Positions 8,085-15,381 of a DNA stretch of 23,291 bases are shown here, in pieces. A program made the translations under genes and the position numbers. Position 1 is the stretch's first letter. Each line of letters opens with the position of its first letter. The notes under the pieces were generated by a model. That model did no database searches. It saw nothing but the letters and a program-made list of their open reading frames with translations, and was not told the origin of the DNA. The stretch covers positions 1-23,291 of the IMG/VR virus record IMGVR_UViG_3300018815_000426. The stretch is one strand, 5' to 3'. This DNA is from a virus.

Positions 8085-10466
8085 ATGACCCTTTACTCCA
8101 TCGTCGATGCACGGGGGACGGGCGGCTACACCACGCTTGCCACACCCCCCTACCTGCTCAAGGAGCACATTTACGTCTACGTGGATGGCCTCCCCACAAC
8201 CGCCTTCGAGTGGGTCGGGGACACAGCCGTCCGTCTCATCGCCCCCATCAACCGCCTCATCCGTGTGGTCCGGCGCACCAGCCCGGGGGTCCTGCTAACC
8301 GCCTACCAGGACGGCACTCAGCTCCCCGGCGCCACCCTCACGGTGGACTCGAAGCAGGCCTTCTACATGGCGCAGGAAGCGCTGGACCTGGCGATGCTGG
8401 CTGGTGGCTCTGGAGGTGGCTCCGTGCCCCCCGGCGTAGAGCTGACCCAACAGGGCATCAAGGACCTGCTGCTCGGCCAGATCACGCCAAGCGAATTGGA
8501 GCTGTCTCTCCGCGAGGAAATCGAGCGCATCTCCGGCACCGAGGAGGTCATCGGCTCGGTGGCCTGGAAGATCCTCCAGGAGGCCATCGCGCGCACCGCT
8601 GCGATACAAGCTGAGGCTGCTGCCCGTGCCGCCGCGCTCCTCCAGGAAGCTGCGGAACGTGGCGCGGCCATCACGGTGGAGACCACCAGCCGCCAGTCCG
8701 CCGTCGAGTCGCTGGCCTCTCAGATCACCACGCTGACGGCTGCCCACAACTCCACCCTCGCTGCGGTTCAGACCGAGGTGACGGCACGGACGAATGCGGA
8801 CGGGGCCCTCGCTACGTCGGTCACCACCGTGGCAACGGCAGCCGCCAATGCGTCAGCGGCAGTGGTCACGGAGGCCACGGCCAGGTCCAACGCGGACAAC
8901 GCAATCGCCTCCTCCATCGAAGCCATCCGTGCGGACCTGGTGGGGGAGGACACGGCCATCAGGGCCAGCGTGACCACTGAGGTAACTGCGCGGGTCAATG
9001 CCGACAACGCCCTGTCCTCGCGGGTAACCAGCCTGGAGACCTCTGTGGGCGGCTCCGGCGGGACCTCGCTGTCCTCGCGGGTCACCACGGTTGAGCAGGC
9101 CATCTCCAATGAGACCTCTGCCCGGGCAACCGCAATCAGCTCCCTGGACGCGGCCTACAAGTCCGCCGACACGACCATCAACGCCAGCATCACGGCAGCC
9201 AACACCGCCCGAGCTGACGCAGATACGGCACTAGCCACCCGGGCATCCGTCCTGGAGGCGAAGGTGGACCCCACCAACATCCCCAGCGGGAAGACGGTGA
9301 TGTCCCTCATTGCCGACGAGGCCACGGTGCGCTCCTCCGCAGACGCGACCAACGCGACGGCCATCTCATCGGTGCAGTCGTCCATCACAGGCTCCGGCGG
9401 CATCAGCCCCCGCCTGGCTGCCGTCGAGACCTCAGCGGCCACTTCGGTCTCCGAGCTGGGCACCGTCAAGTCCAACTACACCATCAAGGTGCAGGCCCGG
9501 AGCGACGGCAAGCTGGTCATGGCGGGTATCGGCTTGAACGCCACCATCCCGGCCAGCGGGCCGGCCCAGAGTGAGCTGGTCTTCCTGGCCGACAAGATGA
9601 CCTTTGTACCGGACATGAGCGGGCTCAACGTGACCCCCCAGCCGCTCTTCGTGGTCGGAGTGGTGGACGGCGTGACCACCTTCGTGATGCCCAAGCAGCG
9701 CCTCGGCGACTCTCTCATCGAGTCCCGAATGATTGTTGACGGGACGATTGAGGGCAGGCACATCAAGGCCGACACCATCACGGCCTCCAAGATCGACTCG
9801 CGGGGGCTGACCATCAAGGACGCCTACGGGAACGTCCTCTTCGGGGCAGGCACTGGAGTGGACTGGAGCGTCATCACTGGCGTGCCATCCTTGGAGACAC
9901 CTTCAGGCGCCCAGGCCAAGGCCAATGCGGCTGCTGCGGCTGCCCAATCGGCGGCTCAGACCTACGCTGCTGCACAGGCCGCTGCTGCTGATGTGTCCGC
10001 CAGAGCGCATGCCGATGGCATCGTGACCGCTGCTGAGGCTGCGGCCATTGCGGAGGCCACCTCCCTGGCGAACGCAGCCCGGGCGGCGGCTGAAGCTGCT
10101 GCCGCTGCTGATGCGACGGCCAAGGCCAACGCGGCGGCAGTCACTGCGGTCTGGTCCGGCGTGTCCGGCTCGGGCAAGCCAGCAGACGGTGCCACGGTGG
10201 GGGCCACCATCGGGTCGAACCTGTACGGGGCCTACACGCAGACCTCATGGGACACCTACATGACCTCCGCGTTCATCAGGTCCTCCCACATCCAGAACCT
10301 CTCCGCGAACCAAATCGTGGTGACCACCGGGCTGTCTGACATCAGCCCCAACGTGGGCCTGCTGCGGAATGCGAGCAGTGGCGGCCGGCAGGAGATTGAG
10401 TCCAACCGGACCCGCATCTTCGACGCCTCCAACAACCTCCGAGCTGTCTTCGGGTATCTCCTGTGA
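8085..10466 (+). CDS. Tail fibre: T7 gp17-like N terminus, lambda J-like centre
   Basis: This 793-residue fibre is the likely receptor-binding or adaptor protein. Residues 1-~105 (YTTLATPPYLLKEHIYVYVD..AFEW) match the virion-attachment domain of T7 gp17. Residues ~150-450 are a Thr/Ala-rich coiled region with repeats of the type TEVTARxNADxAL starting near residues 231, 263 and 299. Residues ~455-602 (KVQARSDGKLVMAGIGLN, LVFLADKMTF, IKADTITASKIDSRGLTI) resemble the C-terminal region of siphophage tip proteins such as lambda J. A second alanine coil (~603-680) and an SGSGKPADGATVGATIG segment follow. The protein thus looks chimeric. Its stop overlaps the GTG of the next gene, consistent with an assembly of several gene products at the fibre tip. 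Confidence 0.85.
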   Translation: MTLYSIVDARGTGGYTTLATPPYLLKEHIYVYVDGLPTTAFEWVGDTAVRLIAPINRLIRVVRRTSPGVLLTAYQDGTQLPGATLTVDSKQAFYMAQEALDLAMLAGGSGGGSVPPGVELTQQGIKDLLLGQITPSELELSLREEIERISGTEEVIGSVAWKILQEAIARTAAIQAEAAARAAALLQEAAERGAAITVETTSRQSAVESLASQITTLTAAHNSTLAAVQTEVTARTNADGALATSVTTVATAAANASAAVVTEATARSNADNAIASSIEAIRADLVGEDTAIRASVTTEVTARVNADNALSSRVTSLETSVGGSGGTSLSSRVTTVEQAISNETSARATAISSLDAAYKSADTTINASITAANTARADADTALATRASVLEAKVDPTNIPSGKTVMSLIADEATVRSSADATNATAISSVQSSITGSGGISPRLAAVETSAATSVSELGTVKSNYTIKVQARSDGKLVMAGIGLNATIPASGPAQSELVFLADKMTFVPDMSGLNVTPQPLFVVGVVDGVTTFVMPKQRLGDSLIESRMIVDGTIEGRHIKADTITASKIDSRGLTIKDAYGNVLFGAGTGVDWSVITGVPSLETPSGAQAKANAAAAAAQSAAQTYAAAQAAAADVSARAHADGIVTAAEAAAIAEATSLANAARAAAEAAAAADATAKANAAAVTAVWSGVSGSGKPADGATVGATIGSNLYGAYTQTSWDTYMTSAFIRSSHIQNLSANQIVVTTGLSDISPNVGLLRNASSGGRQEIESNRTRIFDASNNLRAVFGYLL

Positions 10467-10819
10467 CCTACGGGGCGAAGTTCTTTGACGCCTCCGGGAA
10501 TGTCACCTTCGACTCTTCACAAGAGCACACCTTGTTCCTCCTGGATGAGGTGTCGATACCGGCCGCATCAGTGGGGAGTGGGCTGACCTACAGCTACTCC
10601 GGGGCCATCGGGAAGAAGATTACCGCCTTCATCCAAAGCCCATATGGAGGCGACTACACGCCTGGCGAGAAGATTCAGCGTGCCCAAATCAGTTACCCCG
10701 GTGGGGTCCCAACAGTATCCGTAACCTTCGAAGACCCCGATGCCCTTGACGGCGCGGGGTATACCTACCCGAAGGCCAATGGGTATCTCTCAGTGTTTCT
10801 TACTGGAGCCTCTCAGTGA
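10463..10819 (+). CDS. Small tail-fibre-associated protein with YG-F-D-S module
   Basis: A 118-residue protein starting at a GTG that overlaps the fibre stop (GTGA). It begins MTYGAKFFDASGNVTFDSS, a module common in small proteins encoded just after phage tail-tip or fibre genes. The remainder is beta-rich (LFLLDEVSIPAASVGSG, AQISYPGGVPTVSVTFEDP). The module recurs at the start of the next gene and again inside it, so these are probably related distal tail proteins. Base composition falls noticeably from here to about 11690 relative to the flanking GC-rich genes, which suggests the tail-tip segment was exchanged. Exact role (receptor binding, fibre cap) is not shown. Confidence 0.62.
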   Translation: MTYGAKFFDASGNVTFDSSQEHTLFLLDEVSIPAASVGSGLTYSYSGAIGKKITAFIQSPYGGDYTPGEKIQRAQISYPGGVPTVSVTFEDPDALDGAGYTYPKANGYLSVFLTGASQ

Positions 10820-11691
10820 CCTATGGAATGCGGTTCACCAATTCTTCGAATATCACGACGATTAGTGACAATCAGAAGGCCTACGTCTACCTGGGGAAGT
10901 ACGGGCCGAACAATACGAGCGGCGAGTACACGGTGGACATCACCTGTGCCGGTTTCCCCATGGTGTTTATGAGCGTTCCTTACAACGTCACAGAAGGGGA
11001 CGGGGGGCATCCGGGCTCTGGTATCTATTACGGGGCCTACATCCGCTCCGGGGCCTATGTCCGCCGCATTGAGCACCTCGGAGGGTCCTCCTGGCGGATC
11101 AGCGTGGCGGTAATCAACGCCAGCTACTGGAAGGTGGCCGGAGCAGGGACAGGCACCGTGTCCCCGATTCCCACCACCCTTCGAGTATTCGGCCGACTGG
11201 ACCTGAATCACCCCTCGGGCATTAGCGGAAATCCCTACGGGATGCGTGTATGGGATTCGACAGGTGCCCTTGTGTTTGATTCGAATGGTCGAATGCTCCG
11301 CCTGGCCGGAAATACCTACGACACCGAGCTACTCCTGAAGAAGGATTACCCCGGGACCAGCACAGGCGACCCCAGGGCGGACTACAACTCCTATGACACG
11401 TCGGTATCCCTGCCTTTCTCGCTGAGTGGCAAGTCAATATGTGCGACATCCCGCAGCCTGGTGAGGCACTACGAGGCATCCCACGCGGAGTATTTCGACG
11501 GAACCTGGGAGTACACCTACAACACCTATGACTGGGCCTCCGCATATTGGGCAAACGGGAGCACGTTGTACTCCAGGAAGGTCCCCCACACCATCGGCAC
11601 GGAATCCTTCCCGTACACCCTAAACATCAGCAGCGCCGCGTCAGATACCTACACCCGCCTCGCATTTATCGACGATTCACAGTTCCCCTAA
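10816..11691 (+). CDS. Putative distal tail protein with two YG-F-D-S modules
   Basis: A 291-residue protein starting at GTG 10816, again overlapping the previous stop (GTGA). It begins MTYGMRFTNSSNITTISDN, matching the start of the preceding protein. A second copy of the module lies near residues 142-160 (YGMRVWDSTGALVFDSNG), dividing the protein into two related halves. It is rich in Tyr, Ser, Thr and Gly and predicted beta, as expected of a surface-exposed tip or receptor-binding protein. No enzyme motif is visible. GC content and third-position GC are lower than in neighbouring genes, suggesting separate ancestry. Confidence 0.58.
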   Translation: MTYGMRFTNSSNITTISDNQKAYVYLGKYGPNNTSGEYTVDITCAGFPMVFMSVPYNVTEGDGGHPGSGIYYGAYIRSGAYVRRIEHLGGSSWRISVAVINASYWKVAGAGTGTVSPIPTTLRVFGRLDLNHPSGISGNPYGMRVWDSTGALVFDSNGRMLRLAGNTYDTELLLKKDYPGTSTGDPRADYNSYDTSVSLPFSLSGKSICATSRSLVRHYEASHAEYFDGTWEYTYNTYDWASAYWANGSTLYSRKVPHTIGTESFPYTLNISSAASDTYTRLAFIDDSQFP

Positions 11692-12018
11692 ATGGCTCTC
11701 ATCAAACCCTTCGAGACACCTCAAAAGGTAACCGCCAGCTATCACAAGCTCCTCAAGGCGGAGTTCCACATTCCCAGCCAAACCATCGAGCTGGTCTTCG
11801 CGGTCTTCTACAGCGCCGAGGCGCGAGATAACGGCGGCTCCGTGCTGTGGCATGAGTACCTCAAGGTGCCCTTCAGCGCGCTCCAGGAGGACCCCCGAGT
11901 GGGCCTCTACCAGCTCGCGGAGTCCTACGAGAAGGGCTACCTGGCCGGTGCCTGGGCGGACGCCCCGCAGGCCCCGTCAGGACCCCTGCTGATTGCCCCT
12001 GAGCGGACTCCCGAGTGA
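11692..12018 (+). CDS. Hypothetical phage protein downstream of tail fibre
   Basis: A 108-residue protein of unknown function whose ATG follows the previous stop immediately. It starts MALIKPFETPQKVTASYHKL and continues with alternating hydrophobic strands (FHIPSQTIELVFAVFYSAEA) and a HEYLKVPFSAL segment. The C terminus is Pro/Ala-rich and likely disordered. The lower-GC patch ends near its start, since the second half is GC-rich again. Its last bases overlap the GTG of the next gene. The location suggests a structural or assembly role, but no known family was recognised. Confidence 0.6.
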   Translation: MALIKPFETPQKVTASYHKLLKAEFHIPSQTIELVFAVFYSAEARDNGGSVLWHEYLKVPFSALQEDPRVGLYQLAESYEKGYLAGAWADAPQAPSGPLLIAPERTPE

Positions 12019-12341
12019 ACGAGCTGCCCACCGCCCTGCGGCTGGGTGGCCTCGACTGGACCATCCACCAACGCACTTCACGCGCCATGGGCGGGAACCT
12101 GGGCCTGTGCCACAGCGACCGCCAGCGCATCGACATTTTGAAGACCCAGACCCCCGACTCCGCCGTGGACAGCCTGCTCCACGAGACCTTCCACGCAATC
12201 CTGCACTCGCAGGGCCGTGAGTACGGCGGCGACACCGAGGAGACCTATGTGCGCGCCCTGGCGACAGGCCTCCTCCAGTCCCTTCGAGACAACCCCGACT
12301 TCGCCCGCTGGCTCCTTACCTACCGACAACCCAAAGAATGA
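12015..12341 (+). CDS. HExxH metallopeptidase-like phage protein
   Basis: A 108-residue protein starting at GTG 12015 (GTGA overlap with the previous stop). It contains LLHETFHAI with His56-Glu57 and His60, the zinc-metallopeptidase HExxH signature, followed about 15 residues later by acidic residues (DTEETY, ~residues 73-76) that could supply the third zinc ligand of a gluzincin. The region before it (GGNLGLCHSDRQRIDI) resembles the strand preceding the active helix in minimal SprT- or ImmA-like peptidases. There is no signal peptide. Its position just before the holin could suggest a lysis role, but a cytoplasmic maturation or anti-host peptidase is equally possible. It ends in an ATGA overlap with the holin gene. 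Confidence 0.6.
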   Translation: MNELPTALRLGGLDWTIHQRTSRAMGGNLGLCHSDRQRIDILKTQTPDSAVDSLLHETFHAILHSQGREYGGDTEETYVRALATGLLQSLRDNPDFARWLLTYRQPKE

Positions 12342-12625
12342 ACACCTCCCCTGATAGCCCCGAGCTGCGCCTCGGACTGCTGGCCGCTGTTGGCGCCGCC
12401 ATCGGTGTTGGCAAACTGCTGGCCGGTGGCGAGCCCATCACGGCCCGCCTGGTCTTCGGCCGTGCCCTGGTCAGTGCCGGTCTCGGCGCAGCGGCCAGCG
12501 CCACGTCCCTCCTGTTCCCCACCGCTGACCCACTGGTCCTCTACGGCGTTGCCGCTGGCCTGGCTTCCGTGGGGACCAGCGCCCTGGAGTCCATCATGGC
12601 CCGCAAGGTGGGAGGCGGCCCGTGA
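12338..12625 (+). CDS. Holin-like small membrane protein
   Basis: A 95-residue protein starting at an ATG that overlaps the previous stop. Three hydrophobic segments are visible at about residues 11-30 (LRLGLLAAVGAAIGVGKLLA), 39-60 (FGRALVSAGLGAAASATSLL) and 66-86 (PLVLYGVAAGLASVGTSALE), with a short basic C terminus. Size, topology and location just before TerS match the holin slot (gene 17.5) of T7. It would form lesions in the inner membrane at the end of infection. No endolysin or Rz/Rz1 pair lies next to it in this window, so the muralytic partner must lie elsewhere. Confidence 0.72.
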   Translation: MNTSPDSPELRLGLLAAVGAAIGVGKLLAGGEPITARLVFGRALVSAGLGAAASATSLLFPTADPLVLYGVAAGLASVGTSALESIMARKVGGGP

Positions 12626-12843
12626 CCGGCCAAGCCACCAAGGACGCCCTGAACGCACTGCATGGTGAGTTCGCCAAGTCCCTCGCCCAGAAGCTGAAGG
12701 ACGGCACGGCCACTGCGGCCGACCTCAGCGTCATCCGTCAGTTCCTGAAGGACAACAACATCGAGGCCCTGTCGGTCCCCGGCAGCCCTCTGGGCGCCCT
12801 CACTGACGCCCTGCCCTTCGCAACCCAAGGCATCGGGCACTGA
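12622..12843 (+). CDS. Terminase small subunit (T7 gp18-like)
   Basis: A 73-residue protein starting at GTG 12622, overlapping the holin stop (GTGA). The segment TAADLSVIRQFLKDNNIEAL is the characteristic helical core of T7-like small terminases, followed by a short Pro/Gly-rich tail (VPGSPLGAL). It is a little shorter than T7 gp18 (89 residues). It would recognise concatemeric phage DNA and present it to TerL. The next gene follows with a 4-nt CTGA overlap, so both subunits are probably made in fixed proportion. Confidence 0.8.
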   Translation: MTGQATKDALNALHGEFAKSLAQKLKDGTATAADLSVIRQFLKDNNIEALSVPGSPLGALTDALPFATQGIGH

Positions 12844-14588
12844 ACACGGACCTGACCGTCACGGCCCACGCTGCAAAGCTGGCCGTTGATCCGGTCCTGG
12901 GCGACTTCCGCAACTTCATGTTTGTGGTGTGGAAGCACCTGGGGCTACCTGACCCGACCCCTGTTCAGTACGACATCGCGCACTTCCTCCAGCATGGCCC
13001 CAAGCGGGCCATCATCGAAGCCTTCCGGGGCGTGGGGAAGAGCTGGATCACCTCGGCCTTCGTGGTGTGGCATCTCCTCCGAGACCCCAACTGCAAGATC
13101 ATGGTGGTATCCGCCTCGAAGGACCGAGCGGACGCCTTCTCCACCTTCGTGAAGCGGCTCATCCACGAGCTGCCGATGTGCGCCCACCTGAAGGCCCGAC
13201 CAGGCCAACGGGACTCCAGCCTGTCCTTCGACGTTGGCCCTGCCAGGCCTGACCACTCACCATCCGTGAAGTCGGTAGGCATCACCGGCCAGCTCACGGG
13301 CTCCCGCGCCGACATCATCATTCCCGACGACGTGGAGGTGGTGGGCAACTCCATGACCCAGCTCATGCGAGACCGCCTCGCCACGCTGGTGCAGGAGTTC
13401 GACGCCATCCTGAAGCCCCTGCCGGGCAGCCGGATCGTCTACCTCGGGACCCCGCAGACCGAGATGACGCTGTACTCCGCACTGGAGCAGCGCGGCTACA
13501 TCATGCGCGTCTGGCCGGCGCGCTACCCGGGCCCCACCCAGGTGAACCGCTACGGTGAGCGCCTGGCCCCAATGATCCTGGAGATGCTTGCAGGGGACCC
13601 CTCACTGGGCACTGCATGCGCTGGCCGTGGGGCACCAACTGACCCCCGCCGGTTCGATGACCTGGACCTGATGGAGCGTGAGGCGTCCTACGGTCGCTCT
13701 GGCTTCTCCATGCAGTTCATGCTGGACCCGAGCTTCAGCGACATGGACAAGTTCCCGCTCAAGCTGGCGGACCTGATGGTCCTCGATTGCGACACCAAGA
13801 TGGGCCCTATCAAGGCCGTCTGGGCCACAAGCCCGGAGCTGGTGCGCAACGACCTCCCGACCGTGGGCCTGGCCGGAGACCGGCTGTATCGCCCCATGTG
13901 GCTCTCCAAGGAGAACTACGTGCCCTACACGGGGGTGGTCATGTCCATCGACCCGGCCGGCCGAGGCAGTGACGAGCTGGGCTATGCCATCGTGGCGATG
14001 CTCAACGGCTACCTCTTCGTCCTCCGGGTGAAGGGGATGAAGGGTGGCTACTCGGACGAGAACCTCCAGAAGCTGGCCGACGAAGCCAAGCGCTACGGGG
14101 TCAACCAGATCATCGTCGAGTCCAACTTCGGTGACGGCATGTTCACGAAGCTGCTGTCCCCGTTCCTGCTGCGGACGCACCCCTGTGCAATCGAGGAGAT
14201 TCACAGCTCGGTCCAGAAGGAGCGCCGCATCATCGACACCCTGGAGCCGGTCATGAACCAGCACAGGCTCATCGTGGACTCGAAGGTCATCTCGGAGGAC
14301 TTCGAGAACTACAACACCTACAGCCAGGAGATGCAGGCCCGCTACCAGCTCTTCTATCAGCTGACCCGCATAACCCGCGAGAAGGGCGCCCTAGCCAAGG
14401 ACGACCGCCTGGATGCTCTGGCCATGGCCGTGGCGTACTGGGTGGAGGTCATGGACAAGGACACCCAGCGGATTGAGCAGGACCACAAGGAGATGCTGCG
14501 CCAGGGGGAGATTGACCGCTTCATTGAGCTGGCCGGCGGGAACGCTCATCGGCCCTCCATGATTGCCGAGGAGTTCGACCTCTACTGA
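12840..14588 (+). CDS. Terminase large subunit (T7 gp19-like), probable CTG start
   Basis: The DNA-packaging ATPase/nuclease, closely similar to T7 gp19. Walker A is AFRGVGKS (Lys67, Ser68), Walker B lies in ADIIIPDDVE, and the motif DVGPARPDHSPSVKSVGITG is near-identical to T7. The RNase H-like nuclease shows MSIDPAGRGSDE, VESNFGDGMF and KDDRLDAL acidic residues. The first in-frame ATG (12918) would cut off GDFRNF, which aligns with T7 GDFVAF, and would leave 556 residues. No ATG, GTG or TTG exists between the upstream in-frame stop (12804) and 12918. CTG at 12840 overlaps the TerS stop as CTGA, like its ATGA/GTGA neighbours, and gives 582 residues against 586 in T7. The product is certain; the start is inferred. 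Confidence 0.9.
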   Translation: MNTDLTVTAHAAKLAVDPVLGDFRNFMFVVWKHLGLPDPTPVQYDIAHFLQHGPKRAIIEAFRGVGKSWITSAFVVWHLLRDPNCKIMVVSASKDRADAFSTFVKRLIHELPMCAHLKARPGQRDSSLSFDVGPARPDHSPSVKSVGITGQLTGSRADIIIPDDVEVVGNSMTQLMRDRLATLVQEFDAILKPLPGSRIVYLGTPQTEMTLYSALEQRGYIMRVWPARYPGPTQVNRYGERLAPMILEMLAGDPSLGTACAGRGAPTDPRRFDDLDLMEREASYGRSGFSMQFMLDPSFSDMDKFPLKLADLMVLDCDTKMGPIKAVWATSPELVRNDLPTVGLAGDRLYRPMWLSKENYVPYTGVVMSIDPAGRGSDELGYAIVAMLNGYLFVLRVKGMKGGYSDENLQKLADEAKRYGVNQIIVESNFGDGMFTKLLSPFLLRTHPCAIEEIHSSVQKERRIIDTLEPVMNQHRLIVDSKVISEDFENYNTYSQEMQARYQLFYQLTRITREKGALAKDDRLDALAMAVAYWVEVMDKDTQRIEQDHKEMLRQGEIDRFIELAGGNAHRPSMIAEEFDLY

Positions 14589-14615
14589 ATCGCTAGGGGA
14601 ATCAACGAGATAGGA

Positions 14616-14667
14616 CGGGGAGCGGCTAAAAGGTGGGTCCAAACCCTACCTCAAGCCGGATGCTCCC
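14616..14667 (+). other. Long imperfect stem-loop downstream of TerL
   Basis: Three nested helices are visible. GGGGAGC (14616-14622) pairs with GCTCCCC (14661-14667). GGCT (14623-14626) pairs with AGCC (14653-14656). AGGTGGGT (14630-14637) pairs with ACCC-T-ACCT (14642-14650, one bulged T) across a CCAA loop. Nineteen pairs in 52 nt, starting 28 nt after the TerL stop. A pyrimidine-rich stretch follows but no T-run, so it could be a transcript end, a 3' stabiliser, an RNase III-like processing site or a packaging-related structure. Confidence 0.6.
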
Positions 14668-14706
14668 CTCCTTCTATCCTTCTAGTTACCTTAGGGTGGC
14701 CTTGGG

Positions 14707-15066
14707 CTACTCCCCCAGTTTCCTGGGACGGGGCAGCTTCCAGGCGCCTAGGGTGGCCTGCTGGATCAGCACGTCAGCCAGGGCACTCATCTTCAGGTCT
14801 TGCGTCCCTTTGTCCGCACACAGGGAATTGACCATCGACGTGAACAGCGCTGTGTTGGACGACGGCTCCGGCAAAGGCCACGGGCTCAGGTCCCACAGAG
14901 CCGGAGTCACCTTCTCTTCGACGTGGCGGACCATCATCAGCCGCTCGGCCAGCTTGCCCTTGTTCAGGTCCCGACAGGTCGCCTCCCCGGCGGTCTGGTA
15001 GGACACCTGCGCTGCTGCCCCTACGCAGAACAGAGCCAGGGCCACTGCTACAAGACTTCCCCTCAT
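14707..15066 (-). CDS. Secreted small protein with two cysteines (probable moron)
   Basis: A 119-residue protein on the strand opposite the phage operons. Residues 1-19 (MRGSLVAVALALFCVGAAA) form a Sec signal peptide, probably cut before Gln20; Cys14 lies inside it and is not in a good lipobox. The mature part has two cysteines, Cys31 in ATCRDLNKGK and Cys83 in NSLCADKG, able to form one disulfide. Spacing and size recall HdeA/HdeB-type periplasmic chaperones, but this is only a visual resemblance. The ribosome site AGGAGG lies just before the ATG. An opposite-strand, independently transcribed gene at the late/early boundary is typical of a moron expressed in the lysogen, such as a fitness or superinfection-exclusion factor. 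The exact family is unknown. Confidence 0.68.
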   Translation of the reverse strand: MRGSLVAVALALFCVGAAAQVSYQTAGEATCRDLNKGKLAERLMMVRHVEEKVTPALWDLSPWPLPEPSSNTALFTSMVNSLCADKGTQDLKMSALADVLIQQATLGAWKLPRPRKLGE

Positions 15067-15110
15067 GTGCCCTCCTGGTTCCCTTGAGGGTCTCAGTTTA
15101 GAGTCCAGGC

Positions 15111-15124
15111 ATGTGGACCCACAT
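15111..15124. promoter_or_regulatory. 14-bp palindrome upstream of the secreted-protein gene
   Basis: ATGTGG-AC-CCACAT is a perfect inverted repeat 45 bp upstream of the minus-strand start codon, where the -35 region of that gene would lie (a weak -10, TAAACT on the minus strand, is at 15095-15100). It could be an operator for the secreted protein. It also contains the ATG of the small plus-strand ORF, so chance is possible. Confidence 0.35.
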
Positions 15125-15296
15125 CGTCAACTCTCTGGCCGGCCTGCTGATCTACGTCATGCTGGCCTGGGCTGTCCTCAAGGTGTGCCAAAAGGTGCCT
15201 AGGGGTGGTCGGGAGCCCAGCGACTATCTGCCACAAAAATGTGAGACCCCATCTGATGAGCGAGACGGCCCAGGTTCCCCCCGTGGCCCCCTCTGA
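15111..15296 (+). CDS. Possible small single-pass membrane protein
   Basis: A 61-residue ORF with one clear transmembrane helix at about residues 6-26 (VNSLAGLLIYVMLAWAVLKV) and a polar, Pro/Gly-rich tail. It starts divergently 44 bp from the secreted-protein gene. The ribosome site is weak (only a short purine stretch near 15100-15107). It could be a small phage membrane effector or a chance ORF in GC-rich DNA; the hydrophobic helix is the main argument for it. Confidence 0.38.
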   Translation: MWTHIVNSLAGLLIYVMLAWAVLKVCQKVPRGGREPSDYLPQKCETPSDERDGPGSPRGPL

Positions 15297-15381
15297 TCCA
15301 CCAGGCGGGCAGCCGGCCGGACACCTCAAGGGCACCTCGCGGCCCACCTCAGGGCACCAGAAGGGCACCGAGCAGCGCTAA
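15256..15381 (+). CDS. Possible 41-residue ORF spanning GGGCACC repeats
   Basis: An ATG-initiated ORF of 41 residues overlaps the end of the previous one in another frame. It is Pro/Gly/His-rich (QVPPVAPSDPPGGQPAGH) and encodes short KGT/SGH echoes of the GGGCACC repeats. No good ribosome site is visible. It is listed because it covers an otherwise gene-free stretch; the repeats may matter as DNA rather than as protein. Confidence 0.2.
   Translation: MSETAQVPPVAPSDPPGGQPAGHLKGTSRPTSGHQKGTEQR

Noticed and set aside
8775-9100. CRISPR-like or slippage repeat in the tail fibre
   Set aside because: The repeats are degenerate, 32-36 codons apart and in frame; they reflect fibre heptad-like protein repeats.
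14633-15001. 122-codon plus-strand frame opposite the secreted-protein gene
   Set aside because: It lacks a ribosome site and protein-like composition, whereas the opposite frame has a signal peptide and a strong ribosome site.
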